Shown here one piece after another: positions 23,209-24,131 of a DNA stretch of 24,131 bases. The notes under the pieces were generated by a model that did no database searches, was not told the DNA's origin, and was given only the letters and a program-made list of their open reading frames with translations. The DNA comes from GWB2-37-7 sp049684915 (GTDB lineage: Bacteria > Bacillota > Clostridia > Lutisporales > Lutisporaceae). Numbering within the stretch: position 1 is the stretch's first letter; each line of letters begins with the position of its first letter. The stretch is from contig JBAVGO010000036.1 in assembly GCA_049684915.1 (NCBI GenBank), positions 1 through 24,131 on the forward strand. Reading direction: 5' to 3'. A program made the position numbers and the translations under genes.

Positions 23209-24131
23209 ATGTACGATTTGAAAAAAGTCAGACCTGCATGGGCTGAAATAAATTTGGATAATTTGGCTCACAATATTAGAGAAGTAAGAAGATTGGCAGA
23301 AAAGCAATCTCAAGTAATGGCTGTAATTAAGGCTGATGGTTATGGACATGGTGCTACAAAGATTGCACAAACTCTTTTAGACAATGGAGCAGACAGATTT
23401 GCAGTAGCTGTACTTGATGAAGCAATAGAACTTCGCAATGCAGGCTTTGAGGTACCTATATTTATTTTGGGCTATACACAGCCTGAAAGAGCCGCAGAGA
23501 TTATAAAATATGATTTAGAGCAGTCAGTATATTCTTTTGAAGTTGCTAAAGCTTTGTCTAGAGAAGCAATTGCTCAAGGCAAGACTGCAGAGCTACACAT
23601 AAAGGTGGACACAGGTATGGGTAGAATAGGTTTGCAGGCCGATGATGAAGCTGTTGATATAATAAGAAGCATACATGCTTTGCCAGGTATTAATATTAAG
23701 GGAATATTTACACACTTTGCTGTTGCTGACGAAGTAGATAAAAACTTTACGGAACTCCAGTTTGAGAAATTCAGGTGGCTTTGTGATAATTTAGAGGAAA
23801 AGGGAATAAAAATCGAAATAAAACACTGTGGAAACAGTGCTGCTATAATAGATTTGTCTGAAATGCATTTGGACATGGTAAGAGCTGGTATTATGCTTTA
23901 TGGTTTGGCACCTTCAAAGGCAGTAAAGCTAAGTAAGCTGGTATTGAAAGAAGTAATGTCGTTAAAGGTAAAAATAGCTCATATTAAAGAGATAGAAGCA
24001 GGTCATAGTGTAAGCTACGGAAGAAAGTTTGTTGCTGATAAAAGGACTAAGATTGCATCTCTGCCAATAGGTTATGCAGATGGTTATACAAGACTGCTAA
24101 CAGGTAAAGCTGAGGCTTTGGTAAAGGGTAA
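23209..24131 (+). CDS. alr: Alanine racemase (3' partial)
   Basis: This PLP-dependent enzyme interconverts L- and D-alanine, supplying D-Ala for peptidoglycan or, in sporulation-linked copies, modulating germination by alanine. The visible 307 residues include the PLP lysine Lys41 in VIKADGYGHG, HIKVDTGMGRIG, GIFTHFA, MVRAGIMLYG, and VSYGRKF, which carries the catalytic tyrosine region, then IGYADGY. The frame is open at the right edge, so the C-terminal beta domain is cut. ATG 23209 is preceded by AGGAGG (23197-23202); an in-frame ATG at 23203 is too close to that site. It lies 39 bases after the GerS-like gene and is probably in one operon with it. Confidence 0.96.
   Translation, partial: MYDLKKVRPAWAEINLDNLAHNIREVRRLAEKQSQVMAVIKADGYGHGATKIAQTLLDNGADRFAVAVLDEAIELRNAGFEVPIFILGYTQPERAAEIIKYDLEQSVYSFEVAKALSREAIAQGKTAELHIKVDTGMGRIGLQADDEAVDIIRSIHALPGINIKGIFTHFAVADEVDKNFTELQFEKFRWLCDNLEEKGIKIEIKHCGNSAAIIDLSEMHLDMVRAGIMLYGLAPSKAVKLSKLVLKEVMSLKVKIAHIKEIEAGHSVSYGRKFVADKRTKIASLPIGYADGYTRLLTGKAEALVKG

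Overview
The window reads as a chromosomal segment from a low-GC, spore-forming member of the Clostridia. The evidence is strongly AT-rich DNA, GGAGG-type ribosome binding sites, a tryptophan T-box leader, a LytS/LytR system and a GerS-like lipoprotein next to an alanine racemase gene. Genus cannot be told from the sequence alone.

Region 1 (1-13042) is a polymorphic-toxin locus. A very large Rhs/YD-repeat protein gene runs in from beyond the left edge and ends at 7648. It has dozens of YD repeats, two charged low-complexity linkers, the conserved Rhs core ending DPLGYW, a pre-toxin linker and a C-terminal zinc-metalloprotease-like tip (HEFGHNLGIQD). A membrane-anchored small protein, the probable immunity protein, follows. 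Downstream lie two displaced, promoterless 'orphan' copies of the end of the same gene. Each is headed by the same near-perfect hairpin and each carries a different toxin tip plus its own putative immunity gene. Orphan 1 (8674-11019) looks intact and has an unidentified tip with a faint ADP-ribosyltransferase-like look. Orphan 2 (11260-13042) is decaying: it has a +1 insertion, a 72-base deletion in the core, and a 1-base deletion that throws an Ntox37-like tip out of frame, while the immunity gene stays intact. An IS3-family transposase remnant sits just before orphan 1.

Region 2 (13145-17394, minus strand) is a likely pyruvate-sensing module: a LytS-type membrane histidine kinase, a LytTR response regulator and a CstA-family transporter, with hairpin terminators after the regulator and after the transporter.

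Region 3 (17493-20751, plus strand) holds trpS behind a sigma-A promoter and a T-box leader with a UGG specifier. Next comes a CoA-disulfide reductase/rhodanese fusion gene behind a consensus promoter overlapped downstream by a CsoR/CstR-like operator.

Region 4 (20783-24131) holds a cytoplasmic SH3-NlpC/P60 peptidase (probably muropeptide recycling), a coiled-coil protein of unknown role, a GerS/LolA-like lipoprotein with a probable CTG start, and the first part of alr, cut by the right edge. Together these suggest cell-wall turnover and spore-related functions.
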